Source: Hymenobacter psoromatis (GTDB lineage: Bacteria; Bacteroidota; Bacteroidia; Cytophagales; Hymenobacteraceae). Taken from it: a DNA stretch of 64,000 nt. The notes under the pieces were generated by a model. It made no database searches, was not told the origin of the DNA, and worked only from the letters and a program-made list of their open reading frames with translations. Every line of letters begins with the position of its first letter. The first letter of the stretch is position 1. Made by a program: the position numbers and the translations under genes. Location: the NCBI RefSeq assembly GCF_020012125.1, contig NZ_JAIFAG010000001.1, positions 992,001 to 1,056,000 of the forward strand, given 5' to 3'. This document shows, piece after piece, positions 39,812 through 49,557 of the stretch.

Positions 39812-40018
39812 TCACACACATTCCTCAAAATCCTTTAGCGGCTCATCAAAGTCGTCGGCCATGATAATCTAACCCTTACCTGCCCCAAACTGCCGCTCTT
39901 TTAGCGGCGGTTGTTCCTTATGAATCTCCGTTTTTAAGAAACTTACAAAGTCCTGTACCTCGGCTTGCAGTTCGGGGGGTAGGGAAGCGATTTCTTCGGA
40001 GAGCTGGGAGGCAGACAT
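39812..40018 (-). pseudogene. DUF2281-type antitoxin gene with in-frame TAG
   Basis: The frame starts MSASQLSEEIASLPPELQ and continues to FGAGKG, then TAG at 39869-39871, then in the same frame IIMADDFDEPLKDFEE and a TGA. The ending MADDFDxPLxDF is the conserved C-terminus of DUF2281 antitoxins, so the TAG removes the last 18 codons. No PIN toxin gene follows; rarA ends there instead. It is probably a decayed remnant of a toxin-antitoxin pair, although the 49-residue product could still be made. Confidence 0.75.
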
Positions 40019-40041
40019 TGGGTTAATATTACAGTGCGAAT

Positions 40042-40569
40042 TCAAAGAGGTTTAATGCGTTTGTACTTCAAAAGGGCATGAAAATCAGCGCGAGTAGCTG
40101 GCGGCACAACGCTCGTTGAATTTAGAAAATAAATTTCTTTTGAATGATAATTCGCCTGACGCAACAAAATCCATTGACCAGATGACGTGGCCGTTTTCTC
40201 AATATTGCTCCACAATGTTAATTCCCGGTCGCCATCTGGAGCTATTCCTTGTTCGTCCAAGCGGTACGCTATTCCATCTTTTATAGTGTTGCTCTGGCTG
40301 TAATTTCGCCGCAGGCTGTACCAAGTGGCAATCCAAATCAATAAAATAGCTCCTGATATTAGCAATAAGGGACGTGCACTTTGCCAATCTACTGCTGCAA
40401 AACCTGCATCCACCACTATAAGAGCGAGAAATATCAGTGTAATAAGCAGAATAATAGGCAAGCTTACGTAGATAGCCGGATGTCTGGCCCGATACTCAGC
40501 GAAGCTTAGCTTTCGATATTCGGCATAAGTTAGCGGGAACGCAGCAATAACTATTGGTTGCATAAACAT
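40042..40569 (-). CDS. YcxB-like membrane protein
   Basis: A 175-residue protein with two hydrophobic segments (about residues 32-52 and 67-87), followed by a soluble region with GIAYRLDEQGI and LTLWSNIEKTATSSGQWILL, matching the YcxB-like domain. The function of the family is unknown. It is more AT-rich than its neighbours. It lies just downstream of the ABC exporter gene, 18 bases away, and may be cotranscribed with it. Confidence 0.72.
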   Translation of the reverse strand: MFMQPIVIAAFPLTYAEYRKLSFAEYRARHPAIYVSLPIILLITLIFLALIVVDAGFAAVDWQSARPLLLISGAILLIWIATWYSLRRNYSQSNTIKDGIAYRLDEQGIAPDGDRELTLWSNIEKTATSSGQWILLRQANYHSKEIYFLNSTSVVPPATRADFHALLKYKRIKPL

Positions 40570-40587
40570 GGAAGTTGAGTCGACAAA

Positions 40588-42429
40588 TTACGCCAGCTCA
40601 AACTGCAACCGCAATAAATTAGCATACAGTCCGCCTTCGCGGTCGCTCAATTCCTCGTGCGTGCCCGCTTCCACGATGCGGCCGCCGTCGATGACCAGGA
40701 TTTTATCGACCTTGCGGATGGTACTGAGGCGGTGGGCAATAATGAGGCTGGTGCGGTTCTGCATCAGCTCGTCGAGCGCGCCCTGCACCATTTTTTCGCT
40801 CTCACTGTCCAAGGACGATGTGGCTTCGTCGAGGATGAGAACCGCCGGGTCTTTGAGGATGGCGCGGGCGATGGCCACCCGCTGCCGCTGCCCGCCCGAA
40901 AGCTTGATGCCGCGGTCGCCAACTACCGTATCCAGGCCCTCGGGGAAGAGCGAGATGAACTGCCAGGCGTTGGCGCGCGTGGCAGCTTCGATGATTTCAT
41001 CATCGGTAGCGCCCGGCTTGCCATAGGCGATGTTGTCGCGGATGCTGCCGCCGAAGAGTAGCGTTTCCTGCGGCACGATGCCGATGTGGCGGCGCAGGGC
41101 CGTGAGGTCGTAGTCGCGCACGTCGTGGCCGTCTATCAGGATGCGGCCGCCGCTGAGTGGGTAGAACTGCATCAGCAGGCCGGCAATAGTGCTTTTGCCC
41201 GCGCCGCTGGGACCGACGAGCGCGATTTTTTCGCCCGCCGCGATGTGAAAGTTAATGTCTTGCAGCACCGCAATGTCGGGCCGGGTGGGGTAGCGGAAGG
41301 CCACATGCTCGTAGCGAATATCACCGTGCAACTGGGTCGCCACCCGGCCGAGGGCTGGCTCCTGGTGGGTCGGCTCGGGCGTTTCGTCCAATATTTCTAG
41401 GATGCGCTCGCTTGCGCCCAGCGTGCTTTGTACCTTGCCGTACATCTCGCCGAGGCCCGCCACCGACGCGCCAATGAAAGCCGTGTAAATAATAAACGAT
41501 ACCAACTGTCCAACTTCGAGGTGGCCGGGACCAGGCGTATATACGAGGGTAGCACCCCGCCACAGCACCAAAATAATGCCCCCAAATAGTCCGATAATCA
41601 CGAACGACACGAAGCCACCGCGGTACAAATTGCTTTGCAGCGCCGCCCGCACTACTTTGTCAAGCCCCACCGTGTAGCGCCGGGTCTCAAACTGCTCGTT
41701 GGTAAACGCTTTTACCGAATTAATGGCCTGCAAGGTTTCCTCCACGATGGTGTTGGTATGTGCCAGCTCCTGCTGCGTAGTGCGGGCCAGGGTGCGGATT
41801 TTGCGCCCAAACAGCCCCGCCGCCGCCACGATGGGCGGAAACGTAACCAGCATAAACAGCGATAATTTTACCGACACCAGCATGATAAACGTGATGCCGC
41901 CCAGCAGCGTGAACACTTGCCGAAACAGCTCGGCCAGCGTCAGCGAAAACGTATCCTGTATCTGCGCCACGTCCGAAGTAATGCGCGACGTGATGGCCCC
42001 CACGCGGTTTTGCTCAAAAAACGGAATGGGTAACTGCACGAATTTGGCGTAGAGCGCCCGCCGAATATCGCGCACCGTGTACTCGCTCACCTGTGTGAAA
42101 AACCAGATGCGCCCGAACGAGAAAAAGCCCTGAAATACGATAACTGTAAAGAGTAGCAGCGCAATGCGATTGATGCTAAGTGTCATGCCACCGGGCAGCG
42201 TTACCGCTTTGTGGTTGGCCGCGTCCACAAGCTTGCCCGCTACCCACGGAAATGCCATAAATGTGCTGCTACTCAGCACCAGCATCAGCAGGCCCACAAT
42301 AAACTTGGCCCGATAGGGTAGCACAAACCGGAAAATCCGCAGGCTCCGCTTCAGCGATTCTTTGTTAACTTTTGCTTTGGGCAGGTCGGCCATGAGGTCG
42401 CCGCCGGTATTCATTCCGCTACGGGCCAT
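40588..42429 (-). CDS. ABC transporter, fused permease and ATPase (MsbA-like exporter)
   Basis: A 613-residue half-transporter. Residues about 35-340 form a type I exporter membrane domain with six hydrophobic segments. The nucleotide-binding domain has Walker A GPSGAGKST, signature LSGGQRQR, Walker B VLILDEATSSLDSE and the H-loop IAHRLST. It probably works as a homodimer exporting lipid or drug-like substrates; the substrate is unknown. A YcxB-like gene follows. Confidence 0.95.
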   Translation of the reverse strand: MARSGMNTGGDLMADLPKAKVNKESLKRSLRIFRFVLPYRAKFIVGLLMLVLSSSTFMAFPWVAGKLVDAANHKAVTLPGGMTLSINRIALLLFTVIVFQGFFSFGRIWFFTQVSEYTVRDIRRALYAKFVQLPIPFFEQNRVGAITSRITSDVAQIQDTFSLTLAELFRQVFTLLGGITFIMLVSVKLSLFMLVTFPPIVAAAGLFGRKIRTLARTTQQELAHTNTIVEETLQAINSVKAFTNEQFETRRYTVGLDKVVRAALQSNLYRGGFVSFVIIGLFGGIILVLWRGATLVYTPGPGHLEVGQLVSFIIYTAFIGASVAGLGEMYGKVQSTLGASERILEILDETPEPTHQEPALGRVATQLHGDIRYEHVAFRYPTRPDIAVLQDINFHIAAGEKIALVGPSGAGKSTIAGLLMQFYPLSGGRILIDGHDVRDYDLTALRRHIGIVPQETLLFGGSIRDNIAYGKPGATDDEIIEAATRANAWQFISLFPEGLDTVVGDRGIKLSGGQRQRVAIARAILKDPAVLILDEATSSLDSESEKMVQGALDELMQNRTSLIIAHRLSTIRKVDKILVIDGGRIVEAGTHEELSDREGGLYANLLRLQFELA

Positions 42430-42531
42430 AATTTAATCGGGGCCGGCGTTGGGCCGGCGGGCTTATTTATAAACGGATAAAGGCGGAAATTGCTTTAGAA
42501 GCTGCGCTCTTAGTCAAGGATAATTAGCTTC

Positions 42532-42636
42532 AAAAAGAACGGTCATGCTGACGAAGGAAGCATCTCGCTCGCTTCATTCGCGCCGCTGTAACGAAGCGAG
42601 TGAGATGCTTCCTTCGTCAGCATGACCGTTCTTTTT
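42532..42636. repeat. Intergenic inverted repeat (family A copy 4)
   Basis: A perfect inverted repeat of 44-base arms (42532-42575 and 42593-42636) with a 17-base loop, core GAACGGTCATGCTGACG and GAAGCATCTCGCTCGC. It lies between the TonB-like gene and the ABC exporter gene, both on the minus strand. Confidence 0.94.
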
Positions 42637-42664
42637 GGCTAGTTCTAATTCAATAGTTAATCCC

Positions 42665-43186
42665 TCAATTCAGCCCCGGCGCATCCTTCGCCGAGCGGGG
42701 CACTTTGCGGTCATTCTCAAACTGCGTCACGCCCGCGTTGTTGAACGGCACGGGCACTTGCACCAGCACGGGCACCGGCACGCCGCGCCGGGTGGCGGGC
42801 TGCCAGGGGGGTAGGGCCTGCACCACGCGCAGGGCCTCGGCGTTGCACTCGGGTGATAAGCCTTTGGCGATGACCGGGTTAATGAGCTTACCATCGGTGC
42901 CCAAGGTGGCCGTCACGAGCACATCGCCGGTTATGCGGGCCTGCTTTGCCTTAACTGGTATTTTTACGTTTTGGGCAAAAAACTTACCCATCGCCTCCTC
43001 GCCGCCCGGAAACTCGGGGGCGTGGTCGGGGCGGTTTTCGGCTCCGCCGCCAGCTTGCAGCTTCATATTGCCAGGCGTAAGGGTGATAGGAGCTTGCGCG
43101 GAGGCGGGGGGGGTAGGGTGGCGGGCTTGTGCCCAGCCGGCCAGCGGCGCGGCCAGGGCCAGTAAGAAGAGAAACAGGGCGCGCAT
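42665..43186 (-). CDS. Secreted protein with TonB C-terminal-like domain
   Basis: A 173-residue protein with a signal peptide (to WAQA, about residue 20), a Pro-rich linker, then a TonB C-terminal-like domain: FPGGEEAMGKFFAQNVKIPV, GDVLVTATLGTDGKL, and ALPPWQPATRRGVPVPV. This is the form common in Bacteroidota. It lacks the long N-terminal anchor of canonical TonB, so it may be periplasmic and not the main energy transducer. It may assist outer-membrane transport. Confidence 0.88.
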   Translation of the reverse strand: MRALFLFLLALAAPLAGWAQARHPTPPASAQAPITLTPGNMKLQAGGGAENRPDHAPEFPGGEEAMGKFFAQNVKIPVKAKQARITGDVLVTATLGTDGKLINPVIAKGLSPECNAEALRVVQALPPWQPATRRGVPVPVLVQVPVPFNNAGVTQFENDRKVPRSAKDAPGLN

Positions 43187-43253
43187 AGAACGTAGAAATC
43201 AGGAAGTTAATGAATGAACCATGAACCACCTGACGCAGCAAAAATCATCCCAG

Positions 43254-44756
43254 TTAAGACAACGCCACACCCACTTCGGTTCGGGCCGGAGGCCGCGAAA
43301 TCAAGAGTAAGCCCAGGTAAATGAGTGCTCCGTTGAGCAGTAAAATCTCAAACCCGAACTTGTAGCCGTTGAGCCACTCCACGGAGTGAGATACGATGAG
43401 CAGCGTGAGCAGCGGCCCCAGCACGCACACCGGCAGCACTAGCCGCTCGCGCAGCATTCGCCGCGTAAAAATGCCGAAGCTGTAGAGCGCCAGTAGCGGC
43501 CCGTAAGTGTAGCCCGCCGCCGTAAATACCGCCGACAGTAGATTCTGGCTATTTACTACTCTGAAAATCAAGATGATAATAATAAGTACCACCGTCCAGC
43601 CCAGGTGCGTGGCCTGGCGCAGGCGGGTTTGCCGGGCCTCCGGGTACTGCCCAATGGTCAGAAAATCCACGCAGAAGGAGGTCGTGAGCGCCGTGAGCGC
43701 CGAGTCGGCCGAGGCGTAGGTAACGGCAATTAAACCCAAGATAAAAATGACGCCCGCGAAGAGCGTAAACTGCGTGGTGGCCAGGTAAGGAAATACCTTA
43801 TCGGTATCGAAGCCGCCCTTGGCGTTGAGCAAGTTGGGCAAATGCGTTAGGTCAATGCCGCGGGCGGCGGCGTACTGATATAGCAGCACGCCGAGAGTCA
43901 GAAACAGCGCGTTTACCCCCACAATGACGATAGTGAACCAGAACATATTCTTCTGCGCCTCGCCCAAACTGCGGCAGCTTAAATTTTTCTGCATCAAATC
44001 CTGGTCGAGCCCGGTCATCACGATGGTAATGAAAATGCCCGACGCGAACTGCTTCCAGAAAAATCGGTCGTCCTTAAAGTCACCGAAATATATTTTCGAC
44101 AAGTCGCTACCCCGCACCGAGGCCACAAGCTGCTTCAAACCTAAGTGTAATTCATTGGAAATAAAGTAAATGCTTAACGCTACGCAGCTCAGCATGGCCA
44201 GCGTCTGAAAGGTATCGGTCCAGAGAATGGTCTTGAGCCCGCCGCGAAAGGTATAGAGATAAATAAACAGAATGCTTACCACCACGGTCACCGTAAAAGG
44301 CACGCCCAGCTTATCGAATACTATGAGCTGCAACACATTAGCCACCAAGTAAAGCCGGATGGCCGAGCCCAGCGCCCGCGAAATGAGGAAGAATAGCGCG
44401 CCCGTTTTGTAGCTCCAGAAACCGAAGCGCTGCTCCAGATAGGTGTAGATACTCACCAGCCGCAGGCGGTAGTAGAGCGGCATCAGCACCGTGCCGATAA
44501 CCACGTAGCCCACCACGTAGCCCGCCACCACGGCCAGGTAGCTCCAGCCCTTGGTATACACGCTGCCCGGCACTGAAATGAACGTGACGCCCGAAAGCGA
44601 GGTCCCAATCATGGCAAACGCCACCATGTACCAGGGTGCGCTGCGGTTGGCGATGAAAAAACTCTCGCTGGTAGCCCGGCGCGAGGTCAGCACCGCAATA
44701 ATAACGAGCACCGTGAAGTAGCCCGCAATCAGGCTCAGAACAAGGGTAGGCGACAT
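43254..44756 (-). CDS. Sodium:solute symporter family protein
   Basis: A 500-residue membrane protein of the SSF family (SGLT/PutP type) with about 13 hydrophobic segments. It has FAMIGTSLSGVTFISVPG near the N-terminus, FRGGLKTILWTDTFQ and VTYASADSALTALTTSF, which are typical family signatures. It imports a sugar, amino acid or other solute with Na+; the substrate is not predictable. It starts at an ATG at 44756. Confidence 0.94.
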   Translation of the reverse strand: MSPTLVLSLIAGYFTVLVIIAVLTSRRATSESFFIANRSAPWYMVAFAMIGTSLSGVTFISVPGSVYTKGWSYLAVVAGYVVGYVVIGTVLMPLYYRLRLVSIYTYLEQRFGFWSYKTGALFFLISRALGSAIRLYLVANVLQLIVFDKLGVPFTVTVVVSILFIYLYTFRGGLKTILWTDTFQTLAMLSCVALSIYFISNELHLGLKQLVASVRGSDLSKIYFGDFKDDRFFWKQFASGIFITIVMTGLDQDLMQKNLSCRSLGEAQKNMFWFTIVIVGVNALFLTLGVLLYQYAAARGIDLTHLPNLLNAKGGFDTDKVFPYLATTQFTLFAGVIFILGLIAVTYASADSALTALTTSFCVDFLTIGQYPEARQTRLRQATHLGWTVVLIIIILIFRVVNSQNLLSAVFTAAGYTYGPLLALYSFGIFTRRMLRERLVLPVCVLGPLLTLLIVSHSVEWLNGYKFGFEILLLNGALIYLGLLLISRPPARTEVGVALS

Positions 44757-44902
44757 TCAGTAAGTTAATGATGGAGTGAAATGGTGAGTCAAGCGTTTGC
44801 TCGCCAAAGCCCCAGCCAGTCAACCGGCAAAGGTATCCGCTCCGCCCCGCTCCAAAAGCACCGCTCTCCAAATCTCTACCCCCCTAAATCACCAGTTCGC
44901 CA

Positions 44903-45916
44903 CTATTCCCACTTCGTCCAGTCCAGCACTTCGCCCACAGCGGGGGCGTGCAGGGTGCCGCGCAGTAGGCCGCCAGCCACCACCTCCGTTAGCAGGCGCA
45001 GCGGCTCGGAAGCGGGCTCGTCGCTCAGGTCGAAGGTGCCATAGTGCATGGGCACCACGTGGCCGGCGCGCAGCACGTTGGCGGCCTTGGCGGCCTCGTG
45101 AGGGTTCACGTGGCTCTGACTCATCATAAACGGCGGCTTGTAGGCCCCGATGGGCATCAGTAAAATATCAACCGGCCCGAACGTCTGCTCAATCTGCTCG
45201 AAGTGTTCGGCGTAGCTCGTGTCGCCGGCGAAGTAGATAAGCCGGTCGGCGGTCTTTAATAAAAAGCTGCCCCACAATATTTTATTCAAGTCAAATAGCC
45301 CGCGCCGGCTCCAATGGCTGGCGGGCAGGTAGTACAGCTCAAAGGGTGCGGTCGGGCCCAAGTCGAACTGCTGCCACCAGCCGGCTTCCTGCACCGGCAG
45401 GGTAGGGGCTATTCCGCCCAGCAGCCCGGCCGTACCCAGCGCTGAGAGTACCTTCAGTTGGGGGTTGTGCTGCGCCAAAACCTTGATAGTCTGCTCATCC
45501 AGGTGGTCGCGGTGGGCGTGCGAGAGCAGCAGATAGTCCACGTTGCGCACGTCCTCAGGCCGGCAGGGTAGGGCGTGGCGGTGGCGCAGGCCCACCGACG
45601 AAAACAGTACCGGGTCGAATATCAGGCTCACACCCGCCACGCGCAGCAGAAAGCCGGCGTGCCCCAGCCACACCAGCATGTCCTGGGTCGAGAAAAAAGC
45701 CTCGGCGCAGGGCACCACGGCCGGAACCCAGGTATCGTGCTTCTTCTCTTCTTTCTGCGGATTAGCCGTTAGCTGCCAGCGTAGCGCCGTGCTCATCTTA
45801 GGCTCAAATAGCATCTCGCCATTGCAAAATTCGGAGCCGATGAGCTTGTTGCCGGGGTAGCCGGGCCGGATAGTACGTAGCGCCTCATTGCGGCGATAGT
45901 GGACGGGAGCGGACAT
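44903..45916 (-). CDS. MBL fold metal-dependent hydrolase (UlaG/NAPE-PLD-like)
   Basis: A 337-residue metallo-beta-lactamase-fold protein. The zinc motif HAHRDHLD lies at the usual place after LLLSHAH, with VWLGHAGFLLRVAG upstream, YFAGDTSY in the middle, and PMHYGTFDLSDEP late, giving the further His and Asp ligands. This pattern fits the UlaG/NAPE-PLD-like branch. The frame extends to 46057, but the ATG at 45916 is preferred since the extra part reaches into the promoter region of the divergent gene. Confidence 0.92.
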   Translation of the reverse strand: MSAPVHYRRNEALRTIRPGYPGNKLIGSEFCNGEMLFEPKMSTALRWQLTANPQKEEKKHDTWVPAVVPCAEAFFSTQDMLVWLGHAGFLLRVAGVSLIFDPVLFSSVGLRHRHALPCRPEDVRNVDYLLLSHAHRDHLDEQTIKVLAQHNPQLKVLSALGTAGLLGGIAPTLPVQEAGWWQQFDLGPTAPFELYYLPASHWSRRGLFDLNKILWGSFLLKTADRLIYFAGDTSYAEHFEQIEQTFGPVDILLMPIGAYKPPFMMSQSHVNPHEAAKAANVLRAGHVVPMHYGTFDLSDEPASEPLRLLTEVVAGGLLRGTLHAPAVGEVLDWTKWE

Positions 45917-46046
45917 GGAAAAGACCTGGGGACAGAAGCGGCAAATGGCACATTTTGGCCGCAATGTTGTTATAGTACCGTCGTTATCGGCTAAAGTTCG
46001 TAAGTTAGACCTGGCAACGTTTTCTCCGCCTTCAAGTATTTTTTTC

Positions 46047-46781
46047 ATGAGCGACAATCAGTTTTCGCCCGACCGCGCCCGCGTCGCGGCCCGCCAGCTT
46101 TCGGCCGAGGAGGCCGCCCAGATTCAGGCCCAGTTTTTCACCCAGGTCTACGGCTGGATGGCTGCCGGCCTGGCCCTCACCGGGGGGGTAGCCCTATTTA
46201 CGGCCGCCTCGCCCGCCGTGCAGGCCGTCATCTTCGGCAATAAGTTCGTGTTTTTCGGCCTCATCATCGCCGAGCTGCTGCTAGTGGGCTTCCTGTCGGC
46301 CCGTGTTTTTAAGTGGAGCCGTGGGCAGGTACAGGCCGCCTTTATCGCCTATGCTGCGCTCAACGGACTCACGCTGAGCGTGATATTTCTGATTTATACG
46401 GCCGGCTCCATTGCCTCTACCTTCTTCATTGCTTCCCTCATGTTTGGGGTAATGAGCGCCTTTGGCTACTTCACCAAGTCGGACCTCTCGGGCTGGGGCA
46501 AGCTGCTAAGCATGGCTCTCATCGGTCTGGTTATCGCTATGGTAGTCAACATGTTCTGGACTAATTCCACCCTGAACCTGCTCACGTCTTTTATTGGCGT
46601 TATCCTCTTCACCGCCCTGGCCGCCTACGATACCCAGAAGCTTAAGCAGCTGGCTTTTATCGGTGTAACCGAAGGCGAGGAAATGCATGACAATGCCTCC
46701 GTTCTGGGCGCGCTCACGCTGTACTTGGACTTCGTGAATCTGTTCCTGTTCCTGCTGCGCTTCTTCGGCCGCCGCCGGTAG
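46047..46781 (+). CDS. Bax inhibitor-1/YccA family membrane protein
   Basis: A 244-residue integral membrane protein with seven hydrophobic segments and the family pattern VYGWMAAGLALTGGVALF near the N-terminus, ALNGLTLSVIF, and YDTQKLKQL near the C-terminus. Members are pH-sensitive Ca2+-leak channels or FtsH-interacting proteins. The ATG at 46047 was chosen; the frame upstream overlaps the divergent MBL gene. A bidirectional terminator follows. Confidence 0.95.
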   Translation: MSDNQFSPDRARVAARQLSAEEAAQIQAQFFTQVYGWMAAGLALTGGVALFTAASPAVQAVIFGNKFVFFGLIIAELLLVGFLSARVFKWSRGQVQAAFIAYAALNGLTLSVIFLIYTAGSIASTFFIASLMFGVMSAFGYFTKSDLSGWGKLLSMALIGLVIAMVVNMFWTNSTLNLLTSFIGVILFTALAAYDTQKLKQLAFIGVTEGEEMHDNASVLGALTLYLDFVNLFLFLLRFFGRRR

Positions 46782-46799
46782 AGTAGGGAATATCTGATA

Positions 46800-46839
46800 A
46801 CAGAAATCCCCGTCCAATTACTTGGACGGGGATTTCTGT
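46800..46839. terminator. Bidirectional terminator
   Basis: A perfect 18-bp stem (46800-46817 with 46822-46839, core AAATCCCCGTCCAA) with a 4-base loop, between the convergent Bax-inhibitor-like and M61 peptidase genes. Confidence 0.93.
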
Positions 46840-46860
46840 TGTTATAAAAACCAAGCTGAG

Positions 46861-48744
46861 CTATTTAGCCGCGCTGGCCAGCCAAGCGGCGCGCTGCTCT
46901 TTCTGGGCAGCGGTGGCCGTCATTTTGTCCACGCCTTCCATTGGCTGCACCTGCACGTTGGTATCCTCCGTGAGTACCACCTGCACGTTGCGCTCTTGGC
47001 CGGCGCGGTTGCGCACGCGCACCGGCACCAGGTCGGCGGGAGTGTGCTTGCGCATGATGCCTTCCAGGGTAGCCATGTCCGTGATTTTCACGCCGTCGAG
47101 CATCACCAGCTGGTCGCCCCGGTCGATGCCAGCCTTGTAGAGGCCCGAGCCGATGGTGGTGCCGCGCGCCAGAATGCAGCGGCCTTCCTCATCAAACTCC
47201 ACCTGCCGGGGTAGGGCGGCGGCCAGCGCTTTCACCGGCACTACGGCCAAGCCCATCGTGGCCAGGTTTTCCTGGAAGCGCGGGGCCTCGTGCCCATATA
47301 TGTAGCGCCGGAAAAACGAGCCCGCGAAGGCCGTATCCTTCGCCACGGTACCCAGCACGCGCTGCAAGTCGTTCACCGTAAAGGTTTTGGCCGGGGCCAG
47401 GGCAAGAGTTTGGTCTTTGCCAAACTCCTGCCACATGGCCTGCATGTACTTGTCGAGCGAGGTGTGGTAGCGCTGGCGTAGCTGCAAATCGAGGCACAGC
47501 GCCAGGCCGGCCCCCTGCACGTAGTACGAGAGGTAGGTATTGTTGCGGTTGGTGGGGTCCAAGGACACGGCCGCGTCCACAAAGCCCGCCTGCCGGCTCA
47601 TATCCAGGGCCGAGGCGTAGCGCGCGCCCGGCGAGTTGAGGCGGGCATTCACCCAGGAGCTTACTTTTTCAAAGAACTGCTCATCGTTGTAGAAACCCGC
47701 CCGCCGCAACACCAGCTCGCCGTAATACTGCGTAAAGCCCTCGCCAAACCAGAGCGCGTCACTCATGTTTACCCGCTGAAAATCAAAGGGTTCCAGGCCT
47801 TGGGCGCGAATACGCTCGGTATTATACGAATGAAAAAATTCGTGCGACAAGGTACCCAGGTTGCGCAGCTCGCCTTCGTCGCGCAGGGGTAGGGGCGAAG
47901 TGAGTGAGGTTGAGTTGCGGTGCTCCATGCCGTCGCCGCTGGCCTGAGGCAGGTAGTCAGCCAGGAAGGTATAGCGGCCAAAATCAAATGCCGGATATTC
48001 GCCGCCGTACACGCCGGCCGCCTCGCGCACCACTTTCTGGGTCTTCTTCACGAAGGCATCGACCTCGGTGGCCGGGCCATTATAGTAGGTCGCCATCTCG
48101 AAGTTGCGCCCGCCATCCTGCCAGGTGTGGAGCAGCTGCGACGACCCCAGCACGGTGGGGCTATCCATAAAGTACTGAAGGTTAGGCGCGGCAAAGGTGG
48201 TTTTGTCGTCACCCGTGGCGCGCAGCTGGGTCGCTACCTTCCAGCCGGCCGGCAGCTCAAACTTGACTTCGGCCGGCCGGTTTTCCAGGCCCTGCGCGTA
48301 GCAGAAGGTAGCCGGCATATTCAGGTGCGCGTGCTGCTGGTCGATGCCCACGAAGGTGCCGTCGGTGCGGTCGCCGTAAAGCGTATAGTTGAACTGCACC
48401 GTACCATCGGCCCCCGGCGTTATTTCCCACGAGTACGGGTCAGGCCTGTTGAGGGGTAGCAGCTTGCCCGCGCCATCAGTGGCCACGGTATAGTACACGT
48501 TTTTAATAAAGTCGTGCAAGGCATAGCGACCCGGCGACGAGCGGGCCATGCGCACCAGTAGCTTCTGGCCGGCCGGTAGCCCCGCGAAGGTGGCCGTGAT
48601 GCGCGCCTCATGGTGCACGGCGTTCGGGAAGGCGACGGCATAATGCACGGCCGGCCCACTGCCCGCACCCTGCGCCAGAGCCAGCAGGGGCAATAAACTG
48701 GCACTTATAGTGGATAGCACCCGCTGCTGAAAAAGTTTTTTCAT
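46861..48744 (-). CDS. M61 family metallopeptidase with PDZ domain
   Basis: A 627-residue secreted peptidase. The signal peptide ends at LALAQ (about residue 25). The zinc motif HEFFH lies in LGTLSHEFFHSYNTERIRA (about residues 297-315), and WFGEGFTQYYGEL holds the third ligand Glu. The C-terminal part has a PDZ domain with GSGLYKAGIDRGDQLVMLDG. It matches M61 glycyl aminopeptidases throughout. The ATG at 48744 is preferred over 48753. The physiological substrate is unknown. Confidence 0.94.
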   Translation of the reverse strand: MKKLFQQRVLSTISASLLPLLALAQGAGSGPAVHYAVAFPNAVHHEARITATFAGLPAGQKLLVRMARSSPGRYALHDFIKNVYYTVATDGAGKLLPLNRPDPYSWEITPGADGTVQFNYTLYGDRTDGTFVGIDQQHAHLNMPATFCYAQGLENRPAEVKFELPAGWKVATQLRATGDDKTTFAAPNLQYFMDSPTVLGSSQLLHTWQDGGRNFEMATYYNGPATEVDAFVKKTQKVVREAAGVYGGEYPAFDFGRYTFLADYLPQASGDGMEHRNSTSLTSPLPLRDEGELRNLGTLSHEFFHSYNTERIRAQGLEPFDFQRVNMSDALWFGEGFTQYYGELVLRRAGFYNDEQFFEKVSSWVNARLNSPGARYASALDMSRQAGFVDAAVSLDPTNRNNTYLSYYVQGAGLALCLDLQLRQRYHTSLDKYMQAMWQEFGKDQTLALAPAKTFTVNDLQRVLGTVAKDTAFAGSFFRRYIYGHEAPRFQENLATMGLAVVPVKALAAALPRQVEFDEEGRCILARGTTIGSGLYKAGIDRGDQLVMLDGVKITDMATLEGIMRKHTPADLVPVRVRNRAGQERNVQVVLTEDTNVQVQPMEGVDKMTATAAQKEQRAAWLASAAK

Positions 48745-48852
48745 AAAAACCAATTGAATAGTACTAATAAGTATCCTAAATGCCTCGGACTGGCCTATAG
48801 GCGCTACAAAGTAAGGTCCAAAGAAGCAATCCTACCCCCTTGAAGGCGCGAA

Positions 48853-49557
48853 TTAATCTAGTAAAGTCGGCTCTGATTTGCCCGGCCGCAGCACGATGCT
48901 GGCGATAGCCTTCCCAAAAAAATACTGTTTCCAGGTAGGGCGCAAGCCGAGCCGCCACAGCTCGGCTCGCCAGGGGGGTAGGCGGCGCACTCGCAAGCCC
49001 ACTGTGAGCCCAAAGAACAAGTACATCGTGCCCAGCAGCCACTGCCGCCAGCCCCGGCGAGCGGGCCGAAAGTCGGCCACTAGCCAGGGCGCGTCCGGCC
49101 GGCGCGCGGCTTGTAAGCGGGCCAGCGCGGCCGGCAGGTTGGCGGCCGTGAAGCAATCGAGCACGAAAAACGTGAGGATGGCATCGAACCGCTCGCCGGG
49201 CCGCAGGGCTATTTCCGTGCCCTGGCGCAGCTCCAGGACCGCGCCGGGCGGCGGGGGGTAGCGCCGCAGCCGGGCGCGGGTGCGGGCCAGCATGGCCGCC
49301 GAGGCTTCCAGGTACAGCACCCGCGCCTGGGGCCGCTGCCGCCAGATTTCAGTGAGCACCCAGCCCGCGCCGCCGCCCAGCACCAGCAGGTGCGGCGCGG
49401 GGCCGGGCGGCAGCCCCGCCACCAGCGCCGCCCGCTGCGCCCGCCGCAACGCCCCCCCAAATACCAGGCCCGCCAGCAAGTCATAGAAGCCGGCCACCCG
49501 CCCAAAGTCAACCCCGGCGGCGGGTGGGGGGGTAGGGGGTAGGAAGGAAGCAGCCAT
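48853..49557 (-). CDS. Class I SAM-dependent methyltransferase
   Basis: A 234-residue methyltransferase with motif I LLVLGGGAGWVL, a following acidic residue in VLYLEAS, and the region FDAILTFFVLDCF. The C-terminal part has a hydrophobic segment (LLGTMYLFFGLTVGL) that may bind membrane or lipid. The substrate is unknown. The open frame starts at a TTG (49578), but the ATG at 49557 is a better start. Confidence 0.82.
   Translation of the reverse strand: MAASFLPPTPPPAAGVDFGRVAGFYDLLAGLVFGGALRRAQRAALVAGLPPGPAPHLLVLGGGAGWVLTEIWRQRPQARVLYLEASAAMLARTRARLRRYPPPPGAVLELRQGTEIALRPGERFDAILTFFVLDCFTAANLPAALARLQAARRPDAPWLVADFRPARRGWRQWLLGTMYLFFGLTVGLRVRRLPPWRAELWRLGLRPTWKQYFFGKAIASIVLRPGKSEPTLLD

Noticed and set aside
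16717..39871. Possible reassignment or read-through of TAG, given three in-frame TAG codons
   Set aside because: icd and other intact genes end with TAG, and the affected genes are accessory or regulatory, so ordinary nonsense decay is simpler.
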